NCBI GenBank assembly: GCA_942492225.1
Contig: CALODS010000022.1
Coordinates: 1-64,000, forward strand
Length of the DNA: 64,000 nucleotides
Direction of reading: 5' to 3'
From: JAFGTX01 sp942492225
GTDB taxonomy: Bacteria; Bacillota; Clostridia; Peptostreptococcales; Acidaminobacteraceae
The notes beneath the pieces were generated by a model. That model was not told where the DNA came from. It saw only the letters and a program-made list of their open reading frames with translations, and searched no databases. Below are positions 53,968-63,565 of the stretch, in pieces. The position numbers were made by a program, and so were the translations under genes. The first letter of the stretch is position 1; each line of letters opens with the position of its first letter.

Positions 53968-55863
53968 ATGGCAAATTTTATAATAGGAACTGCAGGTCAT
54001 ATAGACCATGGTAAGACAAGTATTATTAAAAGACTAACCGGAATTGAAACAGATCGTTGGGCGGAAGAGAAAAAAAGAGGCATTACCATTGATTTAGGTT
54101 TTGCTTATTTTGATTTGCCAAATGGTCAAAGAGCTGGAATAATTGACGTTCCTGGTCATGAAAAATTTATAAAAAATATGTTAGCAGGTGTGAGTGGTAT
54201 TGATTTAGTTTTATTTGTTATTTCTGCAGATGAAGGTATAATGCCACAAACACAAGAACATCTAGATATTTTAAATCTATTAGAACTAGAAAATGGTGTC
54301 GTTTTATTAAATAAAGCAGATTTAGTGGACGAAGAATGGTTAGAAATCATTACAGAAGAAGTTAAAGAAAAATTAGTAGGCACATTTTTAGAAAATGCAC
54401 CAATCTTACCAGTTTCTGCAATAACAGGACAAGGGTTTGATAAGCTTACTGAATTGATTCAAGAAGTTTCCACGAAAATAATTCTTGAACAAAGAGAAGG
54501 TGCACCAAGAATTCCTGTTGATCGCGTATTTTCTTCTACTGGATTTGGTACAATTATAACAGGTACATTACTTGATGGTGCATTAAAAGAAGGGGATGAC
54601 GTTGTCCTTTTCCCAAAAGAAATTGTAACAAAAGTAAAAAATATACAAGTGCATGGTGAAAAAGTTGATGTTGCACATTCAGGACAGAGAGTTGCGGTTA
54701 ACTTAGCCAATGTAAAAAAAGAAGAGATTCACAGAGGTGATGTCGTCGCATATAAAGAAACCATTAAATCAACACATATGATCGATGGCAAACTAAAGCT
54801 TTTGGAAAGTTCGACAAGAGAATTATGTAATTGGACAAGACTTAGACTTTACCACGGATCAAAAGAAGTACTTTGTCGATTGGTTTTATTGGATAGAGAA
54901 GTATTAAAACCTGGAGAAGAGGCATTTGTTCAATTTAGATTAGAAGAAAAAACGGCTTGTCGTTTTGGAGATAGATTTATCGTGAGATTTTATTCGCCAC
55001 TTGAAACGATTGGTGGCGGTCTCATATTAGATCCAAATGCTGTAAAGCATAAACGCTTTAAAGATGATATTTTGAAAGATTTAGAAGTGAAAAGTCAAGG
55101 AAATCCATCAGCGGTTATTGAAAAAGCATTAGAGCGACTGTCAATGGAATTCCCATTGGTGAGTGATATTGTAAAACAATCAGGAACTCAGGAAGAGACG
55201 GTTATAGAAGTGCTTTCACGCTTAATTGATGGGGGATCAGCACACTGTCTAAACGGCAAACATTATATTCACCAAGCTTATGTTGAACAACTTGAAGAAA
55301 AAACATTACGTTTGTTGAATGAATACCACGAAAAATTCCCAGCACGTTCTGGACTGAAAAAAGATGAATTGAAAAGCAAATTATTGAAAAGTGTCAATAA
55401 TAAAATTTTTGACAACCTTTTAGCCATTCTATTAGCGAGTGACTTGTTTAAGATGGTAGGACAAGTTATTTCATTATCACATTTTAGTATAACCTTGCCT
55501 GCAAGAGATCAAAAATTAGCAGATCAAATAGTAAAATTATATAAAACAATGGGATTCAAACCACCAAACTTACCTGAAGTGTTTGATCAACTAAAATTAG
55601 GAAAAAAAGATCAAGAAATTATTAATTATCTGTTAGAAAGTAGAATTTTAGTTCGTATTAGTGATACTATATACTTACAAGCAGATGATTACGACGTTGC
55701 AAAAGATAGATTAGTAGAATTTCTTAATGAAAACAAAGAAATCGCACTTTCGGATTATAGAGATCTGTTAGATACATCTAGAAAAATTGCTGTGGCATTA
55801 TTAGAACATTTTGATGATATTAAGTTCACAAAGAGATTAGATAATGCTCGTGTACTATACTAA
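53968..55863 (+). CDS. selB: Selenocysteine-specific elongation factor SelB
   Basis: 631 residues. G domain: GTAGHIDHGKTSIIKRLTGIETD (in part), DVPGHEKFIKNMLAG, NKADLVD; domains II-III with VDRVFSSTGFGTIITGTLLDG; then four winged-helix units (~380-630) that bind the SECIS hairpin. Delivers Sec-tRNA at recoded UGA, including that of selD. ATG 53968, 4 bp after selA. tRNA-Sec (selC) is not in the window. Confidence 0.96.
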   Translation: MANFIIGTAGHIDHGKTSIIKRLTGIETDRWAEEKKRGITIDLGFAYFDLPNGQRAGIIDVPGHEKFIKNMLAGVSGIDLVLFVISADEGIMPQTQEHLDILNLLELENGVVLLNKADLVDEEWLEIITEEVKEKLVGTFLENAPILPVSAITGQGFDKLTELIQEVSTKIILEQREGAPRIPVDRVFSSTGFGTIITGTLLDGALKEGDDVVLFPKEIVTKVKNIQVHGEKVDVAHSGQRVAVNLANVKKEEIHRGDVVAYKETIKSTHMIDGKLKLLESSTRELCNWTRLRLYHGSKEVLCRLVLLDREVLKPGEEAFVQFRLEEKTACRFGDRFIVRFYSPLETIGGGLILDPNAVKHKRFKDDILKDLEVKSQGNPSAVIEKALERLSMEFPLVSDIVKQSGTQEETVIEVLSRLIDGGSAHCLNGKHYIHQAYVEQLEEKTLRLLNEYHEKFPARSGLKKDELKSKLLKSVNNKIFDNLLAILLASDLFKMVGQVISLSHFSITLPARDQKLADQIVKLYKTMGFKPPNLPEVFDQLKLGKKDQEIINYLLESRILVRISDTIYLQADDYDVAKDRLVEFLNENKEIALSDYRDLLDTSRKIAVALLEHFDDIKFTKRLDNARVLY

Positions 55864-55879
55864 CTAAGGAGGTATTCTT

Positions 55880-56569
55880 GTGGCAAACAATATTTTAGTT
55901 GTTGATGATGAACCAATTCTGTTAAAAGGATTGAAGTTCAGTTTAGAGCAAGATGATTACAATGTAGATACAGCTACAGATGGAAAAGAAGCATATAACA
56001 AAATTTTGGCTAACACGTACGATTTGATTGTACTTGATTTAATGTTACCAGAAATAGATGGGTTAGAAGTGTGTCGAATGGTACGTGAAAGTTCAATGAT
56101 ACCAATCATAATTTTAACGGCTAAGGGTGATGACTCTAGTAAGTTATTGGGCTTAGATTATGGTGCTGATGATTACTTAACAAAACCATTTAATATTTTA
56201 GAACTGAAAGCAAGAATTAAAGCTATTCTAAGACGTGTTCGTTTCAATGATAAGTTAGCGACCAGTGTCATTACAGTTGGAGAATTTTCAATCAATACAC
56301 TTGGTCGTAAAGTAACGATTGATACAAAAGATATCAATCTAACAGCTAAAGAATTTGATTTACTCATGTTATTAGTAATGAATAGAGATAAAGTATATTC
56401 AAGAGAAGAATTATTAGAAACCATTTGGGGCTATGAGTATTTTGGTGATGTAAGAACAGTAGATGTCCACATCAGACGCTTGAGAGAAAAAATTGAAAAG
56501 AATTCCTCGCAACCAGAATACATTTTAACTAAATGGGGAGTTGGTTACTATTTTAAAAATAAATCATAA
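55880..56569 (+). CDS. OmpR/PhoB-family response regulator
   Basis: 229 residues. Receiver with DDE near 9-11, phospho-acceptor Asp53 (LIVLDLMLPE), Thr/Lys switch (ILTAKGD, LTKPF), and a C-terminal winged helix (LTAKEFDLLMLLVMN, YSREELLETIWGYEYFGDVRTVDVHIRRLR in part). GTG start with AAGGAGG. The next kinase overlaps its 3' end by 29 bp, so they are a pair. Confidence 0.96.
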   Translation: MANNILVVDDEPILLKGLKFSLEQDDYNVDTATDGKEAYNKILANTYDLIVLDLMLPEIDGLEVCRMVRESSMIPIIILTAKGDDSSKLLGLDYGADDYLTKPFNILELKARIKAILRRVRFNDKLATSVITVGEFSINTLGRKVTIDTKDINLTAKEFDLLMLLVMNRDKVYSREELLETIWGYEYFGDVRTVDVHIRRLREKIEKNSSQPEYILTKWGVGYYFKNKS

Positions 56570-57989
56570 ATTTATTAGTATTAGGTGGAAGCTTGTTTCC
56601 ACCTATTTGCTATTAGTGGTCCTTACGCTGACACTAATGCTATCGTTTGTATCAGAATCCTTAAAAATGGATTCGATTTCTGAGATAAAGATACAGATGT
56701 TATCTCAAGGAAATATAATAGCTGACCAAGTGGAAACATCTTTCACTGGTATCTCTAACGAATATACGTATCAATATATAGAAAATCTTGTAAAACGTCA
56801 TAGCTTGGATATTAATTCAAGAATTCTTTTATTAAACAAAGATGGGCTTGTGGTATTAGATACACATGACGATTTAAAAGGGGAAAATTATTTAAAAATT
56901 CAAGAAATAAATAGTGCACTTCAAGGTATCAGCCTATCAGAAATATATAAGGTGTCATCAACAGATGAAAAGATTTTATATACGTCGATTCCTATACTTG
57001 ATAGGGATGGTGTTATTGGTGCTGTTTTTATGTCAACACCGGCTGATTCTATATTTAGAAAAATTGATCGTACGCTTCGTAATTTGATGATCTTATCTTT
57101 GATTGGATTAGCCATTACGGCGTTTATTGGATTTGCATTTGCAGATATCCTATCAAGTCCAATTGAAAATATTACAGAACATGTAAGAGATATAACAAAA
57201 GGGGTTCATGATCAACGTATAACGGTGATTGGCAATGACGAAATAGCTAATTTATGTAATGCCTTTAATTCTATGGCGGCTAAATTAGACCAGGTAGATG
57301 ATCAACGTAAAATGTTTGTTTCTAATGTTTCTCATGAATTAAGAACACCAATGGCTTCTGTCAAAATACTTTGTGAATCACTGCTTGCTAATGATCATTG
57401 GGAAGAAGCGATATATAGAGAATTTTTAACAGATATTAATGATGAAGTGAATCGTTTAAATAATCTTATTGATAGTTTATTGTATCTTGTAAACTTGGAA
57501 AAGAAACAGTTAGAATTGACTTATGAAATAACCTATGTGAACTACTTGGCCTTAAATGTTATTAAACGCTTAAAGCCGTTAGCGCAAAACAAAAATATTG
57601 ACATTAAATTCCACACAGAAGAAAAAATTCAAATGGATGCAGATAGAGAAAAAATTCAACAATGTTTATTTAATATTCTAGGTAATGCCATTAAATATAC
57701 ACCAGAAAATGGTTTCATAAATGTTAGTTTAAGAAGTGATCGACTTGGAAACGTTATTATTGAAGTTGAGGATACTGGAATTGGTATACCAAAAGATAGG
57801 ATAGAACACATTTTTGATCGGTTTTATCGTGTTGATGAAGCAAGAGCTAGAAAAACTGGTGGTAATGGTTTGGGTCTTTCTATTGCGCAACAAATTATTC
57901 ATCTTCATCAAGGATTGATTTATGCTGAAAGTGAGATCAATAAAGGAACTAAATTCACTATTACATTGCCACAAAAAATGATTATCTAG
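56541..57989 (+). CDS. Sensor histidine kinase (PhoR/WalK-like)
   Basis: 482 residues. TM1 (~18-38), extracytoplasmic sensor (~45-175), TM2 (~178-198), HAMP (~200-250), HisKA with His265 (VSHELRTPMAS), HATPase (NILGNAIKYTPENG, DTGIGIPKD, GGNGLGLSIAQQI). Start is the TTG at 56541, the only plausible in-frame initiator before the first membrane helix; a GGGGAG lies just upstream. Followed 9 bp later by the GerMN gene. Confidence 0.93.
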   Translation: MVTILKINHKFISIRWKLVSTYLLLVVLTLTLMLSFVSESLKMDSISEIKIQMLSQGNIIADQVETSFTGISNEYTYQYIENLVKRHSLDINSRILLLNKDGLVVLDTHDDLKGENYLKIQEINSALQGISLSEIYKVSSTDEKILYTSIPILDRDGVIGAVFMSTPADSIFRKIDRTLRNLMILSLIGLAITAFIGFAFADILSSPIENITEHVRDITKGVHDQRITVIGNDEIANLCNAFNSMAAKLDQVDDQRKMFVSNVSHELRTPMASVKILCESLLANDHWEEAIYREFLTDINDEVNRLNNLIDSLLYLVNLEKKQLELTYEITYVNYLALNVIKRLKPLAQNKNIDIKFHTEEKIQMDADREKIQQCLFNILGNAIKYTPENGFINVSLRSDRLGNVIIEVEDTGIGIPKDRIEHIFDRFYRVDEARARKTGGNGLGLSIAQQIIHLHQGLIYAESEINKGTKFTITLPQKMII

Positions 57990-57998
57990 GAGGTGCCT

Positions 57999-58859
57999 AT
58001 GAGATTTAACATAAAATATGTTTATATTGTTACTATTTTTATCATTATTATCATGTTAACTTTTTCAAATGGGCTTACACTCAAAGAGCTGGATGATGAG
58101 ATGACAATTGCACCTCAGACTGATAATGTGCGATTACTTGTAAAATTATATTTTGTTGATGATAGAACGTTGAAAGCTGAGGAACGTTATATAGAATTTA
58201 ATAGTGTCAATTATTCTGAAAAAGTTGCTGCTGAAATGCGTAAAGGACCTAAAAACAAAATATATGAAGATATTTTTTCAGATGATGTAATGTTGATTAG
58301 TGCTGAGGTTATCAATGCGACTTGCTATGTTAATTTAAGTGAATCTTTTTTGGAATCACCTTATTGGAAAACGGAAAGTAAAGAGTATTACCTTTGGTCA
58401 TTGGTTAATACATTTGTAGAATTAGATGGTGTTTCAGGTGTACAAATACTCATAGGTGGTAAAAAAATAGATACGATGGTTGCAGATTACATCTTAGTTG
58501 ACCCATTACCAAGACGTGATGAGTATGTTTATGTAAAAAAAATATATCCGTCGGATACAGTTATTCAGTTTGTTGATAATATTAATCAGAATAGATTCGA
58601 CATTGCTTATGATTTAATGGATTCTAATAGTAAAGCATCAATAGATTATAAAGAATTCATGCTGGAAATGGAGGGCTATAAAGCATCCATAAGTGGGTAT
58701 AAAAGAAATATATATTTTACGCAATCCTTTACTGATAGTCGTATTGTTTATGTAAAATATGAAAGAAGCGAGTATGCAGATTCTTCACTCCCGCCTTCAA
58801 AGTATGAAAATTGGGAAGTTGTCCAAGAAGATGGGCTATGGAAAGTGAAACTTTATTAA
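57999..58859 (+). CDS. GerMN-domain membrane-anchored protein
   Basis: 286 residues. N-terminal membrane anchor (YIVTIFIIIIMLTFSNG), then a GerMN domain (~45-160: VRLLVKLYFVDDRTLKAEER, YWKTESKEYYLWSLVNTFVELDGVSGVQILIGG, both quoted in part) and an additional C-terminal domain (~185-286). GerMN is found in spore-germination GerM and in lipoproteins controlled by envelope two-component systems; there is no lipobox cysteine. Coupled to the preceding kinase, it is probably the system's accessory or target. ATG 57999 with AGGAGG. Confidence 0.85.
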   Translation: MRFNIKYVYIVTIFIIIIMLTFSNGLTLKELDDEMTIAPQTDNVRLLVKLYFVDDRTLKAEERYIEFNSVNYSEKVAAEMRKGPKNKIYEDIFSDDVMLISAEVINATCYVNLSESFLESPYWKTESKEYYLWSLVNTFVELDGVSGVQILIGGKKIDTMVADYILVDPLPRRDEYVYVKKIYPSDTVIQFVDNINQNRFDIAYDLMDSNSKASIDYKEFMLEMEGYKASISGYKRNIYFTQSFTDSRIVYVKYERSEYADSSLPPSKYENWEVVQEDGLWKVKLY

Positions 58860-58877
58860 GAAACAAGAGGGTGACGC

Positions 58878-59399
58878 ATGAGAAAGATACTAATTATTGG
58901 ATCGCCAGGTGCTGGAAAATCGACCTTGGCTTATCAGTTAAGAGAACTTTTGAGTATTAAACTTGTTCATCTTGATTGTTTCTTTTGGCAGCCTGGATGG
59001 GTAAAGATACCAAGAGAAGAGTTGAACGCTCAAATTGAATTGATGACTCGCGAAGAAGAATGGGTCATGGATGGAACTTATATCGATAGTTTAGAGATGC
59101 GATTAAAATCGGCTGATACAGTTATTTTTTTGAATTATCCCTTATGGCTTTGTTTGTATGGGATTATCAAGCGACGTATTATCTTTGCAGGAAAACGTAG
59201 AGATGATATGACTGAGGGATGCGATGAAAAACTAGATTGGCCCTTTGTGAAGTGGGTGCTTAAATTCCCAACAACTAATAGACTAGAAATTTTAAGAATT
59301 TTAGAATTACACAAGAAAGATTTGGATGTTTATATTTTTAAAAATAGAACGGAAACAGCAACTTTTATGAAAGAATTAACAGATAAAATCAAAGAATAG
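58878..59399 (+). CDS. P-loop kinase-like protein (FlaR/topology-modulation type)
   Basis: 173 residues. Walker A IIGSPGAGKSTLA (~5-17), HLDCFFWQPGWVKIPREEL and WVMDGTYIDS, characteristic of adenylate-kinase-like proteins annotated as topology-modulation protein; substrate unknown. ATG with AGAGGGTG, 18 bp after the GerMN gene. Confidence 0.8.
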   Translation: MRKILIIGSPGAGKSTLAYQLRELLSIKLVHLDCFFWQPGWVKIPREELNAQIELMTREEEWVMDGTYIDSLEMRLKSADTVIFLNYPLWLCLYGIIKRRIIFAGKRRDDMTEGCDEKLDWPFVKWVLKFPTTNRLEILRILELHKKDLDVYIFKNRTETATFMKELTDKIKE

Positions 59400-59455
59400 T
59401 GTATTGTTCATTTTTATGGGTAGATTTACATTAAAATGAATTAGGGGGGACGAAC

Positions 59456-60178
59456 GTGTTTGAGGATGTATTGGAAGTTTTAGAAAAAGATATAATTCGA
59501 AATGTGAATGTAATCAATTTTATTAGAGACAATCGTGTCAACAGTGCAGAACTCATTGGTGGATCAGTATTGATAAGAGGATTGAGTGATCGACCGTGGA
59601 TTTATATTAGCTCTGACTCAAAAACTGAAATGGAAGAAATAACAGAAAAACTCACACCAGAAGATAAATGTTTCGCAGTAATAGAAGACTGGATGACACC
59701 ACATATATATAAAGATGATGAATCTTTAAAGTGGAAGTTATCATCTGCTAAATTATATTATCCAGAAACAACCACATTGCCAAATATTGAGATAGAGGAA
59801 GGTATAACTGTGGATTTATTACATACGAATGATGCGCCTTTTATGTATGAAAACTATGACTATAAGGAATTTGCATCAGTTAAATATATTCGTGAACGTA
59901 TTGAAAAAGGTGTGAGTCTTGGTATGTTCAAAGATCATCAACTCATTGGATGGATAATGACTCATGATGATGGTGCAATGGGTTTTCTGAACGTATTACA
60001 TGAATATCGCAATAAGGGGTATGCAATGGCACTTTCAGTTTCATTGATTAAAATGCTCAGAGCTATGGGTGAAGTACCATTTGTTCACATTGAACCCCAT
60101 AATTATCAGTCTATGAATCTAGCTATGAAAGCTGGGTTTGAAAAAGATAGAATGATTAATTGGTTTGAAATCAAATAA
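59456..60178 (+). CDS. GNAT-family acetyltransferase
   Basis: 240 residues. N-terminal extension lacking clear motifs, and a C-terminal GNAT domain (~135-240: GWIMTHDDGAMGFLNVLHEYRNKGYAMALSVSLI in part, VHIEPHNYQSMNLAMKAGFEK), with the R/Q-x-x-G-x-G/A acetyl-CoA loop as YRNKGYA. Substrate not predictable. GTG start after AGGGGGG. Its 3' end overlaps the convergent LysR gene by 8 bp. Confidence 0.85.
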   Translation: MFEDVLEVLEKDIIRNVNVINFIRDNRVNSAELIGGSVLIRGLSDRPWIYISSDSKTEMEEITEKLTPEDKCFAVIEDWMTPHIYKDDESLKWKLSSAKLYYPETTTLPNIEIEEGITVDLLHTNDAPFMYENYDYKEFASVKYIRERIEKGVSLGMFKDHQLIGWIMTHDDGAMGFLNVLHEYRNKGYAMALSVSLIKMLRAMGEVPFVHIEPHNYQSMNLAMKAGFEKDRMINWFEIK

Positions 60179-61046
60179 GTTGATTGCCAAGCCAGTGCTT
60201 TGTTAATTGTAGAAACTCTTTTGCGACTGGTGATAGAGTTGCTGTACTGTATCCCACACCTATAATACGTCTATAGTCTTCTTCAAGAGGAATAGCCGCA
60301 ATGCTGTCGTCGATGAAACGTAGCGTCAATGTTGGCAAAATACTAAGACCGAGACCTTGTTGCACCATTGCAACGATGGCTTGGTCTTCTTGTATTTCAT
60401 ATTGGATGTCTAACTTCAAATGATTCTGTGCGATAATCTGATCAACGTCGTGGTTAAGACCCCATTTAGGCGAAATAAATGCTTCGTTATTTAACGAGTG
60501 AATAGGTATAGACTTAAAATGACTCAAGGGATGCTCTTTATTTATGATGACCATAAGTGGATCTTCGACTAATGGCATAAAATTAAGTCCCTCAGATACC
60601 GTTTTAGGAATAAATCCAAAATCTACTAATCCTGTTTTAATCATATGAACTATTTCTTGATAATAACCAGTATATAGGTGGATTTTGACATCTGGATATG
60701 ACGCTTTGAAGGATTTTAATAATGAGGGAAGCCAAAGTCGTCCAACACTTGCAAACGTAGCAATTTTAAGTGTACCGATTTTTAATCCCTTAACCATTGC
60801 AATATGCTGTTTAAACTGCTCGTTCTTGTTAAGGACACCGAGTATTGAAGGGAGTAACTCTTCGCCAACAGGTGTTAGTTTGACACCTGACCGTTCTCTA
60901 AAAAGAAGGGGAAGTCCAACTTCTTTTTCAAAATTATTAATCGCATGACTGACGGCGGATTGTGTCATATTTAACGATTGTGCAGCTTTTGTTAAACTAC
61001 CAGTTTCAACCACTTTGGAAAAAATTTCAAATCGAGTGAGGGTCAT
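60171..61046 (-). CDS. LysR-family transcriptional regulator
   Basis: 291 residues. N-terminal winged helix (FSKVVETGSLTKAAQSLNMTQSAVSHAI in part) and a type 2 periplasmic-binding effector domain (LKIATFASVGRLWLPSLLKSF in part; DFGFIPKT). Target unknown; its divergent partner is not obvious since both neighbours converge or run the same way. ATG with AGGAGCA. Confidence 0.93.
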   Translation of the reverse strand: MTLTRFEIFSKVVETGSLTKAAQSLNMTQSAVSHAINNFEKEVGLPLLFRERSGVKLTPVGEELLPSILGVLNKNEQFKQHIAMVKGLKIGTLKIATFASVGRLWLPSLLKSFKASYPDVKIHLYTGYYQEIVHMIKTGLVDFGFIPKTVSEGLNFMPLVEDPLMVIINKEHPLSHFKSIPIHSLNNEAFISPKWGLNHDVDQIIAQNHLKLDIQYEIQEDQAIVAMVQQGLGLSILPTLTLRFIDDSIAAIPLEEDYRRIIGVGYSTATLSPVAKEFLQLTKHWLGNQLI

Positions 61047-61194
61047 AGATTGCTCCTTGTATTAATATATTTCATGTTAAGTATGAATAACATTCGTTTG
61101 ATTAATATATATTATACAGATATAATTTAATTAATCAAGAAACCTCAAATTCATATAAAATTGATAAAAAGAAAATAAAAAACCTAAAACCTAA

Positions 61195-61238
61195 AAAGAA
61201 AAAACCTTGGCATTGCCTTGGTTTTTTCTTTTTTTGAA
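61195..61238 (-). terminator. Terminator of the transglutaminase gene
   Basis: aaaaaacc-tt-ggc-att-gcc-tt-ggtttttt: two stems with a TT/TT internal loop; A-runs and T-runs on both flanks, T-tract TTTTTTCTTTTT on the minus strand. The rest of 61047-61270 shows nothing else certain. Confidence 0.7.
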
Positions 61239-61270
61239 AATTAGATGGGTCCTAGTCTTCTCATGCCAGA

Positions 61271-63547
61271 TTAAAGTAAGTCATTATAAAAATTAATGAA
61301 ATGACCCAACACATATTTTTTATAAAAATAATTTATGTGACCAATCTTATAATGAACTCTCTTATCTGCAAAATAATAAAAATCTAATATTTTGTTATAT
61401 TCTTCAGTGGTTGCCATGGTATTAGAATATTTTAATCGTATATAGAGTTCAGTAATATTTTCAAAGTCGTGATCAAAATCGTAAAAATGACGTTTGATGC
61501 GCTTTGAAAATTCTCTTGGTGTTTCACCAATCGTCCGGTGAATATTAATATGTTCAAATAGGACAAGGATATTTCCGTAAACATAAATTCCTTTGAAAGG
61601 ATTATTAATAAGTTTATAATGATATGTCTTGTATTTTTGGGACATGTATAAAATTCGCATTGATATAGTAATAAGAAAAATCAAAAGGACTGTTATAGGT
61701 AATTTATCAATCAAACGACCATAGAGATGCTGTATATTGTTCTTATTGGGATAATCGGTTAAATTATTATAAGTGAATGCATTGAGGTTTTCCAAACGAT
61801 CCTGTTTCAATGATAATAGATAAGCGGATTCATCATCGAAATTATATAAGTTGCTGTTATTATAAGTTGTTAGAATCGTAACATCTTGGGGTTCGATTGG
61901 TGGTGTAAAAGCAGGTGTTGCTTCGAGTGTTACCCATCCACAATCATCAAAATAGGCCTCTACCCATGCATGTCCATTGGAAAATCTAACTTCATAATAA
62001 TCGTTTGTTTTTTGTTCTGGCATTCGAAACCCTTCCACATATCGTGTCGGTATATCGATGCTTCTTAAGAGTATACATAAACTTGTAGCAAAATAAGTAC
62101 AATAACCTTCTCTTGTTTCAAATAAGAAATAATCAACGAAATCTTCTCCGGCGGGAAGTGTATTAGGTTCTAGTGTGTATGTATAATGTTGTCTCAAATA
62201 GCTGATAATGTTTTTTGCTTTCAATTTTTGGTCATCTGCTGAAATCGTTAATTCTATCGCGAGCTCTTTGACACGTGTTGGCAGGGTATTAGGCAATTTT
62301 AAATAATCTTCTTTGTTGAAGAGGATACTTGTAGGTGTTGATATGTCTGCTTGTGTTTTACTTGGTAAAAAGCTTGTAATGGTATATGATTCATTTTTAT
62401 ACCGAGCGCCGAGCAAAGTGATTTCATGATTAGCATCTATCCAAATTTTACCCATGCGTTCAATTGTGACAGACAGTGGTTGATAGGGCGCAAACAATGT
62501 GAATGATGATAAATTTTTATTGGTTATTTTGAGAGATATTTCTTCGCCAGAATATAGTTCGGGTCTTAATTGTACGCCGGTTTTTTGTTCCACTTTGATT
62601 CGATTGCCATGGGTCCAACTTTTGCCATCATAAGTTGATAGAATATTACCTCTGAGATATAGAGGATATGGTGAATCAACAACAAATGCAATGGACTCAT
62701 TTAATTCTACAGGTCCACCAAGTTGTCCATCGTCATTAAGAAAACCTGTTTGTTCAAAACTGAATAGTTCAGCAGATGTAAATGTTCTCATATGTTGAGT
62801 TTCTTGTCGTAGGTCTTCTAAACTTGGTATAAGGTTAATTAATTGGTTTTCAAGCCATTGCCACTCTACAAAATTTCCACCTTTGGGCAATAACAAAGCG
62901 ACCACCAATATGATGATAATATAACGAAAGCTAAAACGTATCCACTCTTGAAATTGTGCATCAATTCCTCTGATTTTGACAATTGAATCACTGCTAGCAA
63001 GAACATTAAATCTTTTTAATGTATGAAGCATAGCGTAGGAAGCAATATATATGAGGATGTAGCCATAGGCACTATCAATATAATTATACCAAGCATAAAT
63101 CATATATAAGAGAAATGAAATAAATAAGATACGGTCACGTTTGAATTTATATACTATTAGCAGTGATAAAATTGAAATACAACACCCAATCATGATCATT
63201 GCAATGATGCTATTTAAAGGATCGAGCAAATCATATCCAGCGGTATAATTTTCGATATTAAGTAAAAAATCCGAAAGTGTTTGACTAAAGATTCCTAGCC
63301 ACTCTGGATGTACTTGCTGAATAAGAATATATCCAATTAAAATAAAAGTTCCAATAAAAAAAATAGAAATAGGATAGAAGGTAACGAGTGCACTTAATTG
63401 CTGAATGACAAATATATATCCCAATAGCTTAATAAGTGGAAGTTTAACGCCTAACATTACAGCAATTAGCGCAATAGGACCCAAACTGAACATAATGTAA
63501 ACCATATAATATAAAATTCGTTTTTTATTTTTTGGTTGTGTCATCAT
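61271..63547 (-). CDS. TgpA-type membrane transglutaminase-like protein
   Basis: 758 residues. Six or more N-terminal membrane helices (to ~225), a large extracytoplasmic region, a transglutaminase-like core with Cys in TREGYCTYFATSLCILLR (~500), His in SNGHAWVEAYF (~545) and Asp/Glu in GWVTLEATPAF, a further membrane helix (~640, LPITVLLIFLITISM) and a cytoplasmic DUF4129-like tail. Probable role in surface-protein or wall processing. Downstream of a DUF58 gene, the common MoxR-DUF58-TgpA arrangement. Start at 63547 has AAGGGG nearby. Confidence 0.88.
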   Translation of the reverse strand: MMTQPKNKKRILYYMVYIMFSLGPIALIAVMLGVKLPLIKLLGYIFVIQQLSALVTFYPISIFFIGTFILIGYILIQQVHPEWLGIFSQTLSDFLLNIENYTAGYDLLDPLNSIIAMIMIGCCISILSLLIVYKFKRDRILFISFLLYMIYAWYNYIDSAYGYILIYIASYAMLHTLKRFNVLASSDSIVKIRGIDAQFQEWIRFSFRYIIIILVVALLLPKGGNFVEWQWLENQLINLIPSLEDLRQETQHMRTFTSAELFSFEQTGFLNDDGQLGGPVELNESIAFVVDSPYPLYLRGNILSTYDGKSWTHGNRIKVEQKTGVQLRPELYSGEEISLKITNKNLSSFTLFAPYQPLSVTIERMGKIWIDANHEITLLGARYKNESYTITSFLPSKTQADISTPTSILFNKEDYLKLPNTLPTRVKELAIELTISADDQKLKAKNIISYLRQHYTYTLEPNTLPAGEDFVDYFLFETREGYCTYFATSLCILLRSIDIPTRYVEGFRMPEQKTNDYYEVRFSNGHAWVEAYFDDCGWVTLEATPAFTPPIEPQDVTILTTYNNSNLYNFDDESAYLLSLKQDRLENLNAFTYNNLTDYPNKNNIQHLYGRLIDKLPITVLLIFLITISMRILYMSQKYKTYHYKLINNPFKGIYVYGNILVLFEHINIHRTIGETPREFSKRIKRHFYDFDHDFENITELYIRLKYSNTMATTEEYNKILDFYYFADKRVHYKIGHINYFYKKYVLGHFINFYNDLL

Positions 63548-63565
63548 AAGAATCCCCTTAGTATA

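Noticed and set aside
55864..55879. selC (tRNA-Sec) adjacent to selB
   Set aside because: Only 16 bases separate selB from the next gene, and no tRNA-like sequence was seen near the cluster.
50273..56569. Pairing of the Cache kinase with the OmpR-type regulator
   Set aside because: The regulator overlaps its own kinase at 56541, and selA-selB lie between; the Cache kinase is better called an orphan.
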